From Sedimentisphaerales bacterium (GTDB lineage Bacteria; Planctomycetota; Phycisphaerae; Sedimentisphaerales; Anaerobacaceae), in the NCBI GenBank assembly GCA_016932095.1, contig JAFGDN010000074.1:1-64000 (forward strand): a DNA stretch of 64,000 nt, written 5' to 3'. Shown here piece by piece: positions 33,226 to 42,099 of this stretch (position 1 is the stretch's first letter; every line of letters starts with the position of its first letter). The notes under the pieces are model-generated. The model had not been told where the DNA came from. It did not search any database and saw only the letters and a program-made list of their open reading frames with translations. A program made the translations under genes and the position numbers.

Positions 33226-34974
33226 ATGCAGAATACAGAACACGGAATGCAGAACGCAGAACGACGGACTCTGTTTGTTTGCTTCGCATTAGCGATTGCG
33301 GTATTGGCCGCATACGAAGGAGTTCGCAAAAACAATTTTGTCAATTATGACGACAACATTTACATAACGGACAATCCCCGGGTGCAAAAGGGGCTGAACG
33401 CCGATTCGCTTAAATGGGCGCTGACGGATTCTGAAACCGGCTACTGGCATCCGCTGACGTGGCTGAGCCACATAACCGATTGTGCTGTTTTCGGAATGAA
33501 GCCGGCGGGGCATCACATGGTCAGCGTCGGTTTTCATATCGCAAACGTATTATTGCTTTTTTTGATATTGAAGAAAACAACAGGCGCGTTTTGGCCAAGC
33601 GTCTTTGTGTCGGCTGTTTTCGGGCTGCACCCTCTGGGCGTGGAGTCCGTCGCGTGGGTCGCTGAACGAAAGAACGTCCTGAGCTCCTTTTTCGCATTTC
33701 TTACGATATTGGCGTATTTGCGATATACACAAAAACCGTGCGTCGGTCGATATTTGGCGGTCGCGTTTCTTTTTGCGGCCGGACTGCTCAGCAAGCCAAT
33801 GCTGGTTACGCTGCCGTTTGGACTGATGCTGCTGGATTTTTGGCCGATATGCAGATTTTCAAACGCCAGGGGATGGCGGTGGCTTTGGGCTTCGGTCATT
33901 GACAAAACGCCGCTTCTGGTGATGTCGGCTGCGCTGAGTGCAGCGACAATAATACATACCAAAAAGGAGTCAATGTCGGGTCTCGACCTTGTGCCGATGG
34001 GCGCAAGAATGGGAAACACTGTGGCTGGGTATATCGGGTATATAGGCAAGATTTTTTACCCGGTGAATCTTTCGGTATTATACCCGATAAATTTGGACGG
34101 GCCGCCTTTGGGGCAGGCAGTTGTGTGCTTTTTAGCGCTGGCGCTCATCTCGTCGGGGGCGTTTTTGCTGAGGCGTAAACGGGGGTATTTGTTTACGGGA
34201 TGGTTCTGGTATCTGGGCACTTTAGTGCCGGTGATAGGGCTGGTTCAGGTCGGCTCACAAAGTATGGCCGACCGGTATATCTATATCCCGGGTATAGGAA
34301 TTTACATTATAGTCGCGTGGCTTACAGCAGACGCGACGGCGGGATTGCGCCTGCGGAGGGAAATTATCGCCTCAATCGGAGTATGTATTCTCGCTGTCCT
34401 GCTGATTGTCACAAGAAAGCAGGCGGGATACTGGAAAGACGGTATCACGCTTTGCAGGCGCGCCACAGCGGTAACAAAAGACAACTATATAATGCACACC
34501 AACCTCGGCTGCGCCCTGCAGGACCGGGGTTCGATTGACGAGGCGGAGGCGGAGTTCGAAAAGGCCCTTCAAATAATGCCGAATCACGCCGAAGCGAATA
34601 ACGGCTACGGGGTCATCCTTGCCCAAAAAGGGCTTTATGACGAGGCAATCGCGAGGTTCAGAAAGGCGCTATCCGGAAAAACGTTTATACCCGGCGCGCT
34701 GAATAACCTGTGCAAGGCGGGCGTCGAGGGCGGTAAATTAAACGCGGCGCTTGAAATAATCAAAGGCCTGGAGCAAAAAACTCCCGACAACGCGGAACTG
34801 TATTACAACGAGGGAATGATTTACAGGATGCTCGGAAACGACGAACAGTGCATCGCGCTGCTCGAAAAGGCGCTGGAGCTGGCCAAAAGCCGGAACAAAC
34901 TAGAGCTTGTCGCGGAGATTCAGCCGCGATTAGAGAGGTATCGACAGACAAAAAAACAGACCGATGACAAATGA
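33226..34974 (+). CDS. TMTC-like membrane glycosyltransferase with TPR C-terminus (paralog 1)
   Basis: A 582-residue protein. About ten transmembrane helices form a GT-C type N-terminal domain; the first extracytoplasmic loop has NYDDNIYITDN, the acidic motif expected to bind a lipid-linked sugar donor. From about residue 410 TPR repeats follow (NLGCALQDRGSIDEAEAEFEKAL). Architecture matches TMTC/PMT-related O-mannosyltransferases. The 5' end (33212-33265) consists of word-like repeat text, so the first dozen residues may not be native; ATG at 33247 is an alternative start. It overlaps the next paralog by 11 bases. Confidence 0.83.
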   Translation: MQNTEHGMQNAERRTLFVCFALAIAVLAAYEGVRKNNFVNYDDNIYITDNPRVQKGLNADSLKWALTDSETGYWHPLTWLSHITDCAVFGMKPAGHHMVSVGFHIANVLLLFLILKKTTGAFWPSVFVSAVFGLHPLGVESVAWVAERKNVLSSFFAFLTILAYLRYTQKPCVGRYLAVAFLFAAGLLSKPMLVTLPFGLMLLDFWPICRFSNARGWRWLWASVIDKTPLLVMSAALSAATIIHTKKESMSGLDLVPMGARMGNTVAGYIGYIGKIFYPVNLSVLYPINLDGPPLGQAVVCFLALALISSGAFLLRRKRGYLFTGWFWYLGTLVPVIGLVQVGSQSMADRYIYIPGIGIYIIVAWLTADATAGLRLRREIIASIGVCILAVLLIVTRKQAGYWKDGITLCRRATAVTKDNYIMHTNLGCALQDRGSIDEAEAEFEKALQIMPNHAEANNGYGVILAQKGLYDEAIARFRKALSGKTFIPGALNNLCKAGVEGGKLNAALEIIKGLEQKTPDNAELYYNEGMIYRMLGNDEQCIALLEKALELAKSRNKLELVAEIQPRLERYRQTKKQTDDK

Positions 34975-36772
34975 CGGAAGAAAGATATTGCTGATATGCA
35001 TCATGCTGGCGCTTGTGATATTTGCCGCATACGAGGGAGTTCGCAAAAACGACTTTGTCTATTACGACGACGATACATACGTGACTGAGAACCCCTCGGT
35101 TCAGAAGGGATTGAATCTCGAATCGATACGGTGGGCGTTCACGTCCCTGTATCAGGCCAACTGGCATCCGCTGACGTGGCTGAGCCACATAATCGATTGT
35201 GCAGTTTTCGGAATGAAGCCGGCGGGACATCACCTGGTCAGCGTCGGCTTTCATATCGCCAATACACTGCTGCTTTTGCTGATTTTGAGGAAGATGACGG
35301 GGGCGTTCTGGCCGAGCGTTTTTGTGTCGGCGGTATTCGGATTGCACCCGTTGGGCGTGGATTCCGTCGCGTGGGTTAGCCAGCGAAAGAATTTGCTGAG
35401 CGCTTTTTTCGGGATTTTAACCATCGCGGCGTATTTTCGATACGCACAAAAACCGGGGCTTCGCCGATACCTGATTGTCGTGTTTTTTTTTGCGGCCGGA
35501 TTGTCCAGCAAGCCGATGCTGGTAACACTGCCGTTTTGTTTGATGCTGCTGGATTTTTGGCCTTTAGGCAGATTCGCAAAAATCAAAGGATTGAGGTGGT
35601 TTCGGGCTTCTGTTTCTGAAAAGACGCCGCTTTTGGTTATGTCGGCGGCGTCCTGCGTGATAACGTATATTGCGCAGGCCAGGGCGGAAGCGGTGGCGTA
35701 TTTTACCCTGCTGCCTCTGGGATTGCGCGTAAGCAACGCCCTGATATCCTATGTAAATTACATCGGCAAGATTTTTTACCCGTCTTCCCTGGCCGTGCTT
35801 TATCCTTTGAACATCAGGATGCCGGCATTTTGGAAGACGGGGTCCTGCCTTTTACTGCTCGCGGCGATTTCGGTGACGGCGATTGGATTAAGACGCCGAT
35901 TCGGTTATCTGTTTACGGGATGGTTCTGGTTTCTCGGGACGCTTGTGCCCGTGATAGGGCTGATTCAGGTGGGCCTGCAGAGTATGGCCGACAGATACGT
36001 TTACTGGCCTGGAATTGGAATTTACATTATCGTCGCGTGGCTGACCGGCGATTTGCGGGAGAAATTCAGGATACCTAAGCCGGTTTTGACGATTGGCGCA
36101 ACGGCGGCGCTCGTCATCTTGTTTATGCTCACCCGGCAGCAGGTTCGATACTGGAAAAACAGTATGACGATATACGAGCGGACGCTGGCCGTAACGGAAA
36201 ATAACTATCGAATAGAAACCAATTACGGCGAGCTTCTCAGAAAAGCAGGTCGCCTCGATGAGTCGGCGGAGCATTTTAAGCGTGCGATTGCGGCTCATCC
36301 CCGCTTAGCGAGGGCATACCATAACCTCGGAATCGTGTATAGTGAGAAGGGCTTATTCGCGGAGGCGACAGCGGCGTTCGAGCGGGCTCTCGAGTTTGAG
36401 CCGAATTCCACGTCGGCGCACAATTATTACGCGATTTGCCTCGCCGAGCAAGGGGCGTATGACAAGGCAGTCGAGCATTTCAGCAGGGCGTTGACGCCGG
36501 GAAAGCATTTTTCTGGCGTTTTGAAGAATTTGTGCAACGCCGCGGTAATGGCGAAAAATCCCGGCGCGGCCATGAAAGTGATTGCGGACTGGCTGCAAAA
36601 AATTCCCGATAACGCGGATTTGTATTACCAGGCGGGGATTCTTTACGAGGACAAAGGCGACGTATCGGCTGCGATAGAGAGCTTTGAAAAGGCGCTGGAG
36701 CTGGCCGAAAGCCAGAACAGACGCGAGCTTGCCGATGAGATTAAGCGGCGATTAGAGAAATATCATAAATGA
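34964..36772 (+). CDS. TMTC-like membrane glycosyltransferase with TPR C-terminus (paralog 2)
   Basis: A 602-residue paralog of the flanking genes with the same order: GT-C membrane domain, acidic motif YYDDDTYVTEN near residue 31, shared phrases such as NWHPLTWLSHIIDC, VESVAWV-like DSVAWVSQRKN and GWFWFLGTLVPVIGLIQVG, then TPRs (HFKRAIAAHPRLARAYHNLGIVYSEKG). Protein O-glycosylation across the membrane is the likely role. It overlaps paralog 1 by 11 bases and the following methyltransferase by the four-base ATGA, so translation is coupled. Confidence 0.85.
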   Translation: MTNDGRKILLICIMLALVIFAAYEGVRKNDFVYYDDDTYVTENPSVQKGLNLESIRWAFTSLYQANWHPLTWLSHIIDCAVFGMKPAGHHLVSVGFHIANTLLLLLILRKMTGAFWPSVFVSAVFGLHPLGVDSVAWVSQRKNLLSAFFGILTIAAYFRYAQKPGLRRYLIVVFFFAAGLSSKPMLVTLPFCLMLLDFWPLGRFAKIKGLRWFRASVSEKTPLLVMSAASCVITYIAQARAEAVAYFTLLPLGLRVSNALISYVNYIGKIFYPSSLAVLYPLNIRMPAFWKTGSCLLLLAAISVTAIGLRRRFGYLFTGWFWFLGTLVPVIGLIQVGLQSMADRYVYWPGIGIYIIVAWLTGDLREKFRIPKPVLTIGATAALVILFMLTRQQVRYWKNSMTIYERTLAVTENNYRIETNYGELLRKAGRLDESAEHFKRAIAAHPRLARAYHNLGIVYSEKGLFAEATAAFERALEFEPNSTSAHNYYAICLAEQGAYDKAVEHFSRALTPGKHFSGVLKNLCNAAVMAKNPGAAMKVIADWLQKIPDNADLYYQAGILYEDKGDVSAAIESFEKALELAESQNRRELADEIKRRLEKYHK

Positions 36773-37437
36773 CTTATAAGCAATCGCTGGAACATTTTGA
36801 AGAAATTTACCGGGAAAGCTCTCCTGAAGAGATACCGTGGAACAGCCAAACACCGCCTGCGTTGCTGGTCGAGCTGCTCGAAAGCGGCAAAGTTCAGTGT
36901 GGTCGCGCCTTGGATTTGGGCTGTGGATTGGGCAATTACGTGATTTGGCTTGCGGGTCTTGGCTTTGATGTTATTGGCATAGACGGCTCGCCAACGGCGA
37001 TAAAGAAAGCGAAGCGAAACGCTAAGATGAAAAACGTGAAGTGCAGATTTTTAGTCGCTGATTTGACGGGCGACTGGCCTGATTTGCAAAAGCCGTTTGA
37101 TTTTGCTTACGACTGGGGATTGCTTCATCATATATCGCCGGAGCAGAGGCCGGGATACGTCAAGAACGTGCACAGGGCTTTGAAGCCGGGAGGGAAATAC
37201 GTTTCGGTATGTTTTAATGAAAGGGACGCAGCATTTAAGGGCACATGCAAACACAGAAAAACGAATATGGGAACGGCCGTTTATTTATCATCTGAACAGG
37301 AATTGCGCGAGCTTTTCGGGCGTTTTTTTGAAATAATTGATTTTCGCGTCCTCGAAATCGCGGGAAAGTTTATGAAGCACGTTTTTAATTACTGCTTTAT
37401 GCAAAAAAGGAAAGACCCCGATAACAGGTGCGGGTGA
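36769..37437 (+). CDS. Class I SAM-dependent methyltransferase
   Basis: A 222-residue methyltransferase. Motif I is RALDLGCGLGNYVIWLAG near residue 45, motif II ends VIGIDGSP, and a post-I DLTGDWP and DFAYDWGLLHHI motif follow. The end (FKGTCKHRKTNMGTAVYLS ... FFEIIDFRVLEI) resembles thiopurine- and TehB-like small-molecule methyltransferases. Embedded between glycosyltransferase paralogs 2 and 3 with an ATGA overlap, it may methylate the transferred sugar or the acceptor, but that is inferred from position only. Confidence 0.86.
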   Translation: MTYKQSLEHFEEIYRESSPEEIPWNSQTPPALLVELLESGKVQCGRALDLGCGLGNYVIWLAGLGFDVIGIDGSPTAIKKAKRNAKMKNVKCRFLVADLTGDWPDLQKPFDFAYDWGLLHHISPEQRPGYVKNVHRALKPGGKYVSVCFNERDAAFKGTCKHRKTNMGTAVYLSSEQELRELFGRFFEIIDFRVLEIAGKFMKHVFNYCFMQKRKDPDNRCG

Positions 37438-37462
37438 CGTAACTATAAATGATATAAACCGT

Positions 37463-39337
37463 ATGAAAACCGATAACAATAAACATTGCGAACCGCGAGG
37501 TAAAATCAGGACGGCGGCGTTATGCCTGCTGCTTGCGGCGGCGACCTTCGCGGCGTTCGAGGGGGTGAGGAACAATGATTTTGTCAATTTTGACGATGAT
37601 TTATACGTGACGAACAACCCGCACGTGCAGCAAGGATTGTATGCCGGCTCAATCGTGTGGGCGTTTACGAGCCGGGACGCGAGCAACTGGCATCCGCTGA
37701 CGTGGCTAAGCCACATAATCGACTGTGTATATTTCGGGCCTGACCCGGCGGGTCACCATTTAGTCGGTCTGGGTTTTCATATCGCCGGCGTTGTGCTTCT
37801 GTTTTTGATATTAAAGGCAATGACGGGGGCGCTGTGGCCGAGCGCCTTTGTCGCGGCGGCGTTCGGGCTGCACCCCCTGGCGGTGGAATCAGTCGCGTGG
37901 GTCGCCCAGCGAAAAAACGTTCTGAGCACGTTTTTTTGTTTTTTAACGATAGCGGCGTATGTTCGATATTCGCAAAAGCCGGGGCTTTGGCGGTATTTGA
38001 CGGTCGCGGGTTTGTTTGCGGCGGGCCTGCTTTCCAAGCCGATGCTCGTTACGCTCCCGTTTGTTCTGATTCTCCTGGACCATTGGCCTCTCAATAGAAT
38101 CCGAAATAAGAATGAAGAAACAGAAGAAAAAACTCTACATTCTAAATTCACAATTCTCAATTCATTTTACGAAAAGATTCCCCTGCTATTGATGTCTGCG
38201 GCGTCGTGCGTCGTGACGTATATGGCACAGGCACAGGGCGGCGCGGTATCGGACATCGTCAAGGTGCCTTTAATTTCACGCGCAGAGAACACGCTGGTTT
38301 CGTATATAAATTATATCGGGAAGGTTTTCTGGCCGACCTCGCTGTCGGTTTTGTACCCGTTTAACTTTAGCGAGCTGGCCGCGTGGAAAGCGGGCGCGTG
38401 CCTTTTACTGCTCGTGCTGGTTTCGTCGGCTGCAATTATTCTGAGGCGCAGGTTCGGCTGGCTGTTTACAGGATGGTTCTGGTATCTGGGAACACTTGTG
38501 CCCGTGATTGGGCTGGTCCAGATAGGGGCGCAGGGTATGGCTGACCGGTATATGTACCTGCCCGGGATTGGTATTTACATCATTGTTGCTTGGTCTGCCT
38601 ACGAGCTTGCGGGGAAGTTACGACTGCCCAAGGTCATTCCCGCCGCGGCGGGCGCGTCTGCTTTAGGCGTTCTGCTGCTTATGACGAGGGCGCAGGTCGG
38701 GCACTGGAAAGACAGCGTGTCGCTGTGTCAGTATGCGCTGGCGACGACGAAGAACAATTACATAATGCATTATAACTGCGGCGTGGCGTTCTGGACGCTG
38801 GGGCGGCTGGATGAGGCGATAGAGCAATACAGGCAGGCACTGAAAATCAATCCCGCATACGCAAAGGCGCATAACAACCTGGGCTGTGCTCTCAGGGACA
38901 AAAGACAGACGGACGAGGCGCTGGCTGAATTTGAGCGGGCGATAAAAATTGAACCCGATTACGCCGAAGCGCAGAATAATTACGCCGTTTCACTGGCCAA
39001 ACGCGGGCAGTATGAAGAAGCTATCGGTCATTTCAACGCAGCAATTAAGGCAAAGCCGTGCTACGGCGATGCCCTGAAAAACATCTGCAAGGCGGGTATT
39101 GACGGCCATAAAACCGATGAAGTCCTGGAAACGCTGCTGGCTATGCAGCAACAAACGCCTTCCTGCGCCGAACTGTATTACAGGGCCGCAACAATTTACG
39201 ACGCAAAAGGCCAGGTCGAAAAGGCGGTCGAGCAGCTCGAAAAGGGATTGACGCCGGCTGACAGGCAGGGCAACAGGGAGCTTGTCAATCTGATTAAAGC
39301 TCAACTGGAACGGTATAGCCGGCCGACGGCGAAATGA
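37463..39337 (+). CDS. TMTC-like membrane glycosyltransferase with TPR C-terminus (paralog 3)
   Basis: A 624-residue member of the tandem family with acidic motif NFDDDLYVTNN near residue 36, the GT-C membrane core and C-terminal TPRs (NCGVAFWTLGRLDEAIEQYRQAL and following). Compared with paralogs 1 and 2, the cytoplasmic loop after DHWPLNRIRNK is longer: residues about 214-236 (NEETEEKTLHSKFTILNSF) are encoded by AT-rich word-like repeat text at 38103-38170, apparently inserted in frame. It starts 25 bases after the methyltransferase gene. Confidence 0.83.
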   Translation: MKTDNNKHCEPRGKIRTAALCLLLAAATFAAFEGVRNNDFVNFDDDLYVTNNPHVQQGLYAGSIVWAFTSRDASNWHPLTWLSHIIDCVYFGPDPAGHHLVGLGFHIAGVVLLFLILKAMTGALWPSAFVAAAFGLHPLAVESVAWVAQRKNVLSTFFCFLTIAAYVRYSQKPGLWRYLTVAGLFAAGLLSKPMLVTLPFVLILLDHWPLNRIRNKNEETEEKTLHSKFTILNSFYEKIPLLLMSAASCVVTYMAQAQGGAVSDIVKVPLISRAENTLVSYINYIGKVFWPTSLSVLYPFNFSELAAWKAGACLLLLVLVSSAAIILRRRFGWLFTGWFWYLGTLVPVIGLVQIGAQGMADRYMYLPGIGIYIIVAWSAYELAGKLRLPKVIPAAAGASALGVLLLMTRAQVGHWKDSVSLCQYALATTKNNYIMHYNCGVAFWTLGRLDEAIEQYRQALKINPAYAKAHNNLGCALRDKRQTDEALAEFERAIKIEPDYAEAQNNYAVSLAKRGQYEEAIGHFNAAIKAKPCYGDALKNICKAGIDGHKTDEVLETLLAMQQQTPSCAELYYRAATIYDAKGQVEKAVEQLEKGLTPADRQGNRELVNLIKAQLERYSRPTAK

Positions 39338-39350
39338 AAGGAAACTGGAA

Positions 39351-39500
39351 ATGTGGAGCTGCTGCCATAATTGCGATGGCGGTGCGACTGTCGATAGACG
39401 CGTTCGCGGTGAAGTTGATGACGGAAACGGCGTATTTTGCTGCAACACTTGTTTGTATAATGTAAAATTCGGATTATGGAACCAAAGGTATATTTCATAA
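39351..39500 (+). CDS. Possible 49-residue zinc-ribbon micro-protein
   Basis: An ATG preceded by AAAGGA opens a 49-codon frame with CCHNC at residues 4-8 and CCNTC at 30-34, i.e. two C-x2-C knuckles 22 residues apart as in zinc ribbons. It fills the only large gap in this run and overlaps the DUF362 start by 25 bases in another frame. The paired knuckles make chance less likely, but the evidence is limited to this pattern. Confidence 0.35.
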   Translation: MWSCCHNCDGGATVDRRVRGEVDDGNGVFCCNTCLYNVKFGLWNQRYIS

Positions 39501-40555
39501 AAGCGGGCGCCGGCGAAGGCGAGAAGGTAATTTCGGACAAGGCACGCCGGCTGTTTAAGAAGGCGGGATTGAATAAGTGCTTCAAGCCGAATGACTTTAC
39601 CGCGATAAAAGTGCACGTCGGCGAGCACGGCAACACCACCTATATCAAAGCGCCCTGCTTTAAGGGACTGATTGATGAATTGATTGCATTAAAGACAAAG
39701 CCGTTTTTGACGGATACCAGCACGCTGTACCTTGGCCGAAGGCATAACGCGATTGACCACGCGCTCCTGGCCGCCGAGCACGGTTTCGACGCAAAAGGGC
39801 TGGGGATACCTTTCATACCGCCCGACGGGCTTTTCGGGACAAGCGAGACGGCTGTTCAGATTAACGGCGAACTGAATAAGGAGGTTTCTATCGCATACGA
39901 CATTGTGCGGGTGCAGTCGATTTTAGCGGTATCTCACGTAACGGGACATCTGGCGACGTGTATGGGCGCGACGCTGAAAAATCTCGGTATGGGCTGCGCA
40001 AGCAGGAAGGGCAAAATGAGACAGCACGCCTCGCTCAAGCCCAGCATCAAAAAGAGCAAATGCGTCGGCTGCGGAGAATGTTACCGGCACTGTCCTGAAG
40101 GCGCAATTACGATGAAGGATTTGAAAGCGCATATCAACCGGGACAAATGTATCGGCTGCGCGGAGTGCGTGGCGGTGTGCCGGTTCGACGCGGTCAAATA
40201 CGACTGGGGGGCGGAAAATCAGAAGCTGCAGGAAAACGTCGCAGAGCACGCAAAAGGGGTGTTAACAGGCAAGGAAGGACGGGCGGCGTTCATAAGCTTC
40301 GCAATCTCAATCACGGATGACTGTGATTGTATGAATAATACGAATATGCCGAGTATCGTGAAGGACATAGGCATTTTGGCTTCGACAGACCCGGTCGCGA
40401 TTGACCAGGCGGCGCTCGATTTGATTGAAAAGCAGGCAGGCAGACCGCTGGAGCAAATCCTGAAATATCGCAACCTCAACCCCAAGTGGCAAATCAAGCA
40501 CGCCGAAAAAATCGGCCTGGGAAACAGAAAATACGAGCTTAACGAAATCGATTAA
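39476..40555 (+). CDS. DUF362 domain protein with 2x[4Fe-4S] ferredoxin insert
   Basis: A 359-residue protein. The DUF362 core starts VYFIKAGAGEG and includes FTAIKVHVGEHGNTTYIK, LTDTSTLYLGRR and VSHVTGHLATCMGATLKNLGMGCASRKGK. Near residues 198-240 two ferredoxin motifs (CVGCGECYRHCP and CIGCAECVAVC) are inserted for two [4Fe-4S] clusters. The C-terminal part (DIGILASTDPVAIDQAALDLI) closes the DUF362 fold. An electron-transfer or iron-sulfur-dependent role is expected, with unknown substrate. A second, truncated copy of its 3' end lies at 43720-43890. Confidence 0.9.
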   Translation: MEPKVYFIKAGAGEGEKVISDKARRLFKKAGLNKCFKPNDFTAIKVHVGEHGNTTYIKAPCFKGLIDELIALKTKPFLTDTSTLYLGRRHNAIDHALLAAEHGFDAKGLGIPFIPPDGLFGTSETAVQINGELNKEVSIAYDIVRVQSILAVSHVTGHLATCMGATLKNLGMGCASRKGKMRQHASLKPSIKKSKCVGCGECYRHCPEGAITMKDLKAHINRDKCIGCAECVAVCRFDAVKYDWGAENQKLQENVAEHAKGVLTGKEGRAAFISFAISITDDCDCMNNTNMPSIVKDIGILASTDPVAIDQAALDLIEKQAGRPLEQILKYRNLNPKWQIKHAEKIGLGNRKYELNEID

Positions 40556-40710
40556 TCATTTTTTTCCGTTGCCATTTGCTTTACAATACTATCGTGAATC
40601 ATGGACTTTTTCAACAGTCCCACTGTCTCTATTTGTTCCCCTGAGTATTACAGGATAAAATTTAACCTAATGCCGTTTCTAAAAGATAGTATAGTTTTTT
40701 CCCCTTTAAC

Positions 40711-42099
40711 CTATTTGTCTGCATTTATGATTTCTTGTTTTGCGATTTTGGTCAAGTGTTCAGCCACTGCGTGGAAAGCCGGCAGCGAGGTGGGATCTAT
40801 CTTTTGGTTGATTGCCAAGGGAAAAGACGCAAAACGGGCAATGACCATTTCGGCGGTCGGATCGACATAGATTGTTTGCCCGTGCACGCCGCGTGCGGCG
40901 AAAGCGCCGTGCTTGTTGTGATATATCCACCACATTGACCGGTAACTTCCTCCGGGAAGTGTTGTGTAACCTGCTTTTGCGAAAGCCCCTTTGTCGCCGC
41001 CCTTACGAATGTTTTCTACGACGCTCGCCGGGAACAGGCGGGTACCGTTAATTACACCTTCGCCGAGCATCAGTTGTCCAATCCTGGCCATATCACGCAG
41101 ACCTGCGCTCAATCCGCCTCCGGCAAAAGGCGTGCCCAGGGCATCCACCGTAATATAGGCATCCTGCTCTGCCCCCATGCGTTTCCATATCCGTTCCGAC
41201 AATAGCTCAGCTACTGATTTACCGGACACTCTGGACAGTATCCAGCCAAGGGCGTCGCTATTGACGGTCTTGTAACCGAATGCCTCTCCGTGCTGACCTT
41301 TCTGACGGACAGTCTGCAGATACTGATAATAACCGACGGGACCCTTATAGTTTGAGGGCTTGGGCAACGGATTAGCCGCGGCGCTGTATTGCCAGATGTG
41401 CGCATTCGGATCGGCATAATCCTCGCTGAAATCAAGCCCGGTTGTCATGTCCATGACCTGACGTACGGTTGCGTTGCCGAAAGCACTTCTTTCCAGTTCC
41501 GGGATTATCGAAGAAACTATCACTTTTTCGTCCAGCTTGCCTTCAGCTATAAGAATCTCGGCAAGCAGACCGGTCAGAGATTTGGTCATTGACATCGCGG
41601 CATGCTGGCCCTGGTCATTGAGACAGCCTGAATACCGTTCATACACAATTCGTCCTTTGTGCAGCACGATGATACCATCGGTATAGTTTGCCTGGAGCGA
41701 TTCTTCCCAGGTCATTTGTTCACCGCTGCCTAACGGCGTAAACCGGATTGTGTCGATCTTGCTGTCAAGAGTATACCGAAAAGGAATCGGTGCGCCGATG
41801 CCCCGGCTGACCTGTTTCGTCGGCAGCAACTCACGGATATGGCAGACCGTCCATCGAAGCTTCGGAAAACTGAAGAAATCCGAATCCGGATGACCTACAA
41901 CTTTTTCAGGGGGAGGCGGAAAGCCCTGCATCCATCCGAGCCGGTCAGGATCAGATTCGGATGCCGTCAGTTGACCGGCTTTTTTCTCCAATACGGCGTT
42001 CTTGTCTGCAGCGATCGCATAGGGCAGCGTGCCCAGGAACACAAAGATGAACAAACACCTTTTCAAGTAACTTTTCACATCAGTAATTGAATATGACAT
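40711..42099 (-). CDS. Exported serine hydrolase of the class C beta-lactamase fold
   Basis: A 462-residue exported protein with a signal peptide (LFIFVFLGTLPYAIAA). The SxxK nucleophile motif is SMTK at residues 170-173. The Y-x-N-like GYKTVNSDALG follows, and HGQTIYVDP near the C-terminus fits the third motif. The overall pattern is close to 6-aminohexanoate-dimer hydrolase/beta-lactamase relatives, so amide or ester hydrolysis of small substrates is likely. The start at 42099 has GGAGG eight bases upstream and overlaps the porin stop by 20 bases; the frame to 42180 is porin antisense frame. It is co-transcribed with the porin. Confidence 0.85.
   Translation of the reverse strand: MSYSITDVKSYLKRCLFIFVFLGTLPYAIAADKNAVLEKKAGQLTASESDPDRLGWMQGFPPPPEKVVGHPDSDFFSFPKLRWTVCHIRELLPTKQVSRGIGAPIPFRYTLDSKIDTIRFTPLGSGEQMTWEESLQANYTDGIIVLHKGRIVYERYSGCLNDQGQHAAMSMTKSLTGLLAEILIAEGKLDEKVIVSSIIPELERSAFGNATVRQVMDMTTGLDFSEDYADPNAHIWQYSAAANPLPKPSNYKGPVGYYQYLQTVRQKGQHGEAFGYKTVNSDALGWILSRVSGKSVAELLSERIWKRMGAEQDAYITVDALGTPFAGGGLSAGLRDMARIGQLMLGEGVINGTRLFPASVVENIRKGGDKGAFAKAGYTTLPGGSYRSMWWIYHNKHGAFAARGVHGQTIYVDPTAEMVIARFASFPLAINQKIDPTSLPAFHAVAEHLTKIAKQEIINADK

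Noticed and set aside
39357-39628. Minus-strand frames covering the DUF362 start
   Set aside because: They are shadows of the DUF362 coding sequence on the other strand.
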